This document shows, in pieces, positions 61,729-64,000 of a stretch of DNA of 64,000 bases. Under the pieces are notes generated by a model. It was not told the DNA's origin. It did not search any database and worked only from the letters and a program-made list of their open reading frames with translations. Within the stretch, counting starts at the first letter, position 1. The number at the start of each line of letters is the position of its first letter. Origin of the DNA: Lachnospiraceae bacterium. Its GTDB lineage: Bacteria > Bacillota > Clostridia > Lachnospirales > Lachnospiraceae. The stretch covers positions 62,001 through 126,000 of the forward strand of contig CAJTDL010000008.1 of the NCBI GenBank assembly GCA_910575035.1. The letters are read 5' to 3'. The translations under genes were made by a program, and so were the position numbers.

Positions 61729-64000
61729 CTATCCTTTTATCAGCTTGCGGATCCGCTCTTTCACCCGCCCTTTGGCATTCAGCTTGTCCATCAGCATCGC
61801 TGCCGTCCCTTCCTCCAATATGCTGATCTTATAAGAAACTTCGATCTGCCGCCTCCCTTGCGGAACCTCTTCTATTATAATTTTCGGATCTGAATTGTCA
61901 AATAAAAAGCAATTTGGTTCTAATTCAATCCCATTTGTCCGATAAGGAACCGGCGTCCCATCCTTCCACTGCAGCCTCACATCCCTTAAAATGCAGGCGC
62001 TGAAAGCCGGGTCAATCCAAACCCCCTTCGTTCCTTTGGGAAACGTGGCCTTGCAGCGCACCCTGTCCTGAAATCCCTGGTCGATAAAGTAAGAATTTTC
62101 CTCGGAAAATCCCTGCCCTGCATCCAGATAGACCTGCACCCGCCTGCGCCCTGCATCCCGCATGATCTCCCCCAAGGGAAGAGCCGCCTTCCCCATCACA
62201 CGGTAAAGGTCACCCATTGACACATAGCTACCGCTTTTATATTTCTGGAAACTCCGTTCCATCGCCCCATAAATCTGCTGCATTTCCCGGCTGATCCCAA
62301 AATATCCATAAAACTCCTGGAAATTATTCTTCGCAGATCCTGCGCCTTGCGCAAAAGCATCCTCCCGGGCGGGCTCTGCCTTTGGATGAAGCTTTGCATA
62401 TTCTTTCACATATCCGCCCAGCACATTCCGCTTTGAGGCGCTCTCCAGGTAATAGTGAAGGGCACGGTATACAATAAATCCCACAGGCACTGGAAAGAAA
62501 AAGGTCCATTCATAATCCAGCACATGGCATTTCCCTTCCCCATCCAGCAAAAGATTGGAAAAAATCATATCAATATCCGCAGCCTCTGCAGCCAGTAACC
62601 CTTCTGGAAGCCTTAGCTCCCCAAAGACCTGCCGAAATTCCTGTGTAGCCTGAAATTCCCTGGTGGGAGCCCCCTGTAAAATCCAATCCACGGCCTTCTG
62701 GATCTTGTCCATGACCTGCTCCAGCTCCCCTTGTTCCAGCAGGCTGTCCAGGGTTTCCTCCAACGTAACCCCCTGCAGGTATTCAAAGTAAATCCGATCC
62801 CCTTCCATCCAACACTGGTTTACCTGAAAAATCCCCTTCTCCTCCCAAAGCCCCCGGAGCCTTTCCGCCGCCTGGGCAATATGCTGGATATGTCCCTTTC
62901 CTTCCTTATACTCAGCCGCCTTGTAGATCTGCAGGCTTCCAGGCTCTTCCTCCCCTTTGGCCACAATACGTGTCTGGATTGCGCATTTTGGCGCACGGCC
63001 ATTGGAAAATTTGGCATACAGAACCCGTTCCTTCCCTGAAACCGGCTTCCCATCCCCCTTTGCCGCATATTCCACAAAAACCTTGCTATTCCCAGCGCCG
63101 CCTGCCATTCCTTCCTTTGGCTCCTTTATAATCTCCACAAAAAAGGAATTTGCATACATCCCAAATAGCCCATCCTCCAAAATCTGCCCAAAAACACGCC
63201 CTTCATCCATCAGCACCAAACGGGGGCGGTCAAAATTGCAGAGATTCCCTGCCAGCTCTCCTTTCCTGGGGAGATAACGGTCAGAATAAATAACCGTGGG
63301 AAGCTTATAGTCTGGATAAGGATAATAAAAACGGTAGCTGAAATAACCGCATTCTTCCATTATACGTATTAGCTCCGGCTTTGAAAAGGTCCGCACCCCC
63401 CCTGCCCCCGGATAGCCCTCAATCCCTTCAAACATCCTCCCCACATGGTCTTCTGTGCACCCAGCCCAGTACTTCAGCCCAAATTTATTCTCAATAGCCA
63501 GCAACAGCTTTCCCCCTGGCTTTAAATGCTCCATAACGGCAGCCAAAAATGCATGGTAAGGCTTCTCCCCCCCAATATATCCCTTCCCATATTCAAACAC
63601 CCCAATCAGGGTTGCATAATCAAAATCCTTCTCCAGCCCCTTCTCAACATCCTGAAAATTCCCAATGCAAATCTTAATATTTTCCCGCTCCTGGTTCCGC
63701 AAGGCATTTATGGTGCTGCGCCTTTTGGAAAGGTCAATGCAAGTCACAGATCCAGCCTTTTCAGCTATGGTACTGGTAATGGCGCCACACCCAGACCCTA
63801 CCTCCAAAACCTTCGCCCCTTCCGCAAAGGGATACCAGGACAAAATATTCCCGCGCTCATGGGCTAAATGGTACATCACCGCCCAATCCCTTTCCCTGGC
63901 GATGACCTTATTGTACTCACACTCCCTGTACTCCTGCGCCAGCTTCAAAATCCTCTCCTCAATGGCTCCGTCACTGTATAAATCCTCTCCCGGATAATAT
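61729..64000 (-). CDS. methyltransferase with kinase-like region, 5' end beyond the window
   Basis: At least 757 codons. The frame is open to the edge of the window (YYPGEDLYSDGAIEERIL precedes a possible TTG start at 63948), so the true start lies outside. The N-terminal part is a class I SAM methyltransferase (VLEVGSGCGAIT, CIDLSKRR). The middle has a phosphotransferase-like stretch (EYLQGVTLEETLDSLLEQGE, then SNLLLDGEGKCHVLDYEW, resembling APH kinase active-site and metal motifs). The end is beta-rich. The combination resembles WbdD, which methylates and phosphorylates the end of a polymer to stop its growth; the analogy is inference. Confidence 0.8.
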   Translation of the reverse strand, partial: YYPGEDLYSDGAIEERILKLAQEYRECEYNKVIARERDWAVMYHLAHERGNILSWYPFAEGAKVLEVGSGCGAITSTIAEKAGSVTCIDLSKRRSTINALRNQERENIKICIGNFQDVEKGLEKDFDYATLIGVFEYGKGYIGGEKPYHAFLAAVMEHLKPGGKLLLAIENKFGLKYWAGCTEDHVGRMFEGIEGYPGAGGVRTFSKPELIRIMEECGYFSYRFYYPYPDYKLPTVIYSDRYLPRKGELAGNLCNFDRPRLVLMDEGRVFGQILEDGLFGMYANSFFVEIIKEPKEGMAGGAGNSKVFVEYAAKGDGKPVSGKERVLYAKFSNGRAPKCAIQTRIVAKGEEEPGSLQIYKAAEYKEGKGHIQHIAQAAERLRGLWEEKGIFQVNQCWMEGDRIYFEYLQGVTLEETLDSLLEQGELEQVMDKIQKAVDWILQGAPTREFQATQEFRQVFGELRLPEGLLAAEAADIDMIFSNLLLDGEGKCHVLDYEWTFFFPVPVGFIVYRALHYYLESASKRNVLGGYVKEYAKLHPKAEPAREDAFAQGAGSAKNNFQEFYGYFGISREMQQIYGAMERSFQKYKSGSYVSMGDLYRVMGKAALPLGEIMRDAGRRRVQVYLDAGQGFSEENSYFIDQGFQDRVRCKATFPKGTKGVWIDPAFSACILRDVRLQWKDGTPVPYRTNGIELEPNCFLFDNSDPKIIIEEVPQGRRQIEVSYKISILEEGTAAMLMDKLNAKGRVKERIRKLIKG

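Overview
The window looks like a chromosomal segment of a Bacillota gut-type anaerobe, most likely Lachnospiraceae. The reasons are strong GGAGG ribosome-binding sites, moderate GC, two LytR-CpsA-Psr proteins, fibronectin-repeat autolysins, a pyruvate kinase with a PEP-utiliser domain, and a holin-like type I toxin. Nearly everything lies on the minus strand, so transcription runs from high to low coordinates. No tRNA, rRNA, CRISPR array or transposase was seen.

1-16.6 kb is one long minus-strand operon with many overlapping start/stop codons. In transcription order it holds a UbiA-type prenyltransferase, two related membrane-anchored family 2 glycosyltransferases, a CapK/PaaK-like adenylate-forming enzyme, another glycosyltransferase, a small membrane protein, UDP-glucuronate decarboxylase, type I isopentenyl-diphosphate isomerase (idi), and then a run of radical-SAM enzymes. 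Five of these are SPASM paralogues and one has a different architecture, with an amidohydrolase among them. This reads as a glycan or glycolipid pathway with isoprenoid supply and radical chemistry. I know of no described system with this composition.

16.7-21.7 kb is a compact five-gene operon: a YbjN-like protein, a soluble VirD4/TraG-like ATPase, a ClpP paralogue lacking its catalytic Asp, and two large XRE-type regulators. No conjugation genes accompany it. It is the second candidate for an undescribed system. 21.8-24.5 kb holds two secreted, membrane-anchored proteins (one a miniature of the other), a small membrane protein and an MFS transporter.

24.5-38.7 kb carries housekeeping and envelope genes: an amidase lipoprotein, pyk, arcC, a large FtsX-type permease without an ATPase, htrA, glmS and an LCP protein. 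Between the permease and htrA is a gene graveyard (a fused toxin-antitoxin remnant and a permease fragment) and an apparently intact type I toxin with an antisense RNA. The upstream regions of the permease, htrA and the LCP gene share 11-bp direct repeats built on TTGTGTCA. In the permease and htrA these sit 8 bp from a -10-like hexamer, which suggests one envelope-stress response regulator controls all three.

38.9-64 kb is cell-surface glycan territory: two polyprenyl glycosylphosphotransferases, several family 2 glycosyltransferases, two large FN3-repeat autolysins, a second LCP protein, an acyltransferase, UDP-glucose dehydrogenase, a DegT aminotransferase, a split membrane protein on the plus strand, and a methyltransferase with a kinase-like region that runs off the right edge. 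UDP-glucose dehydrogenase here and the decarboxylase in the first operon together make UDP-xylose from UDP-glucose. No flippase, polymerase or ABC exporter for the glycan was recognised.
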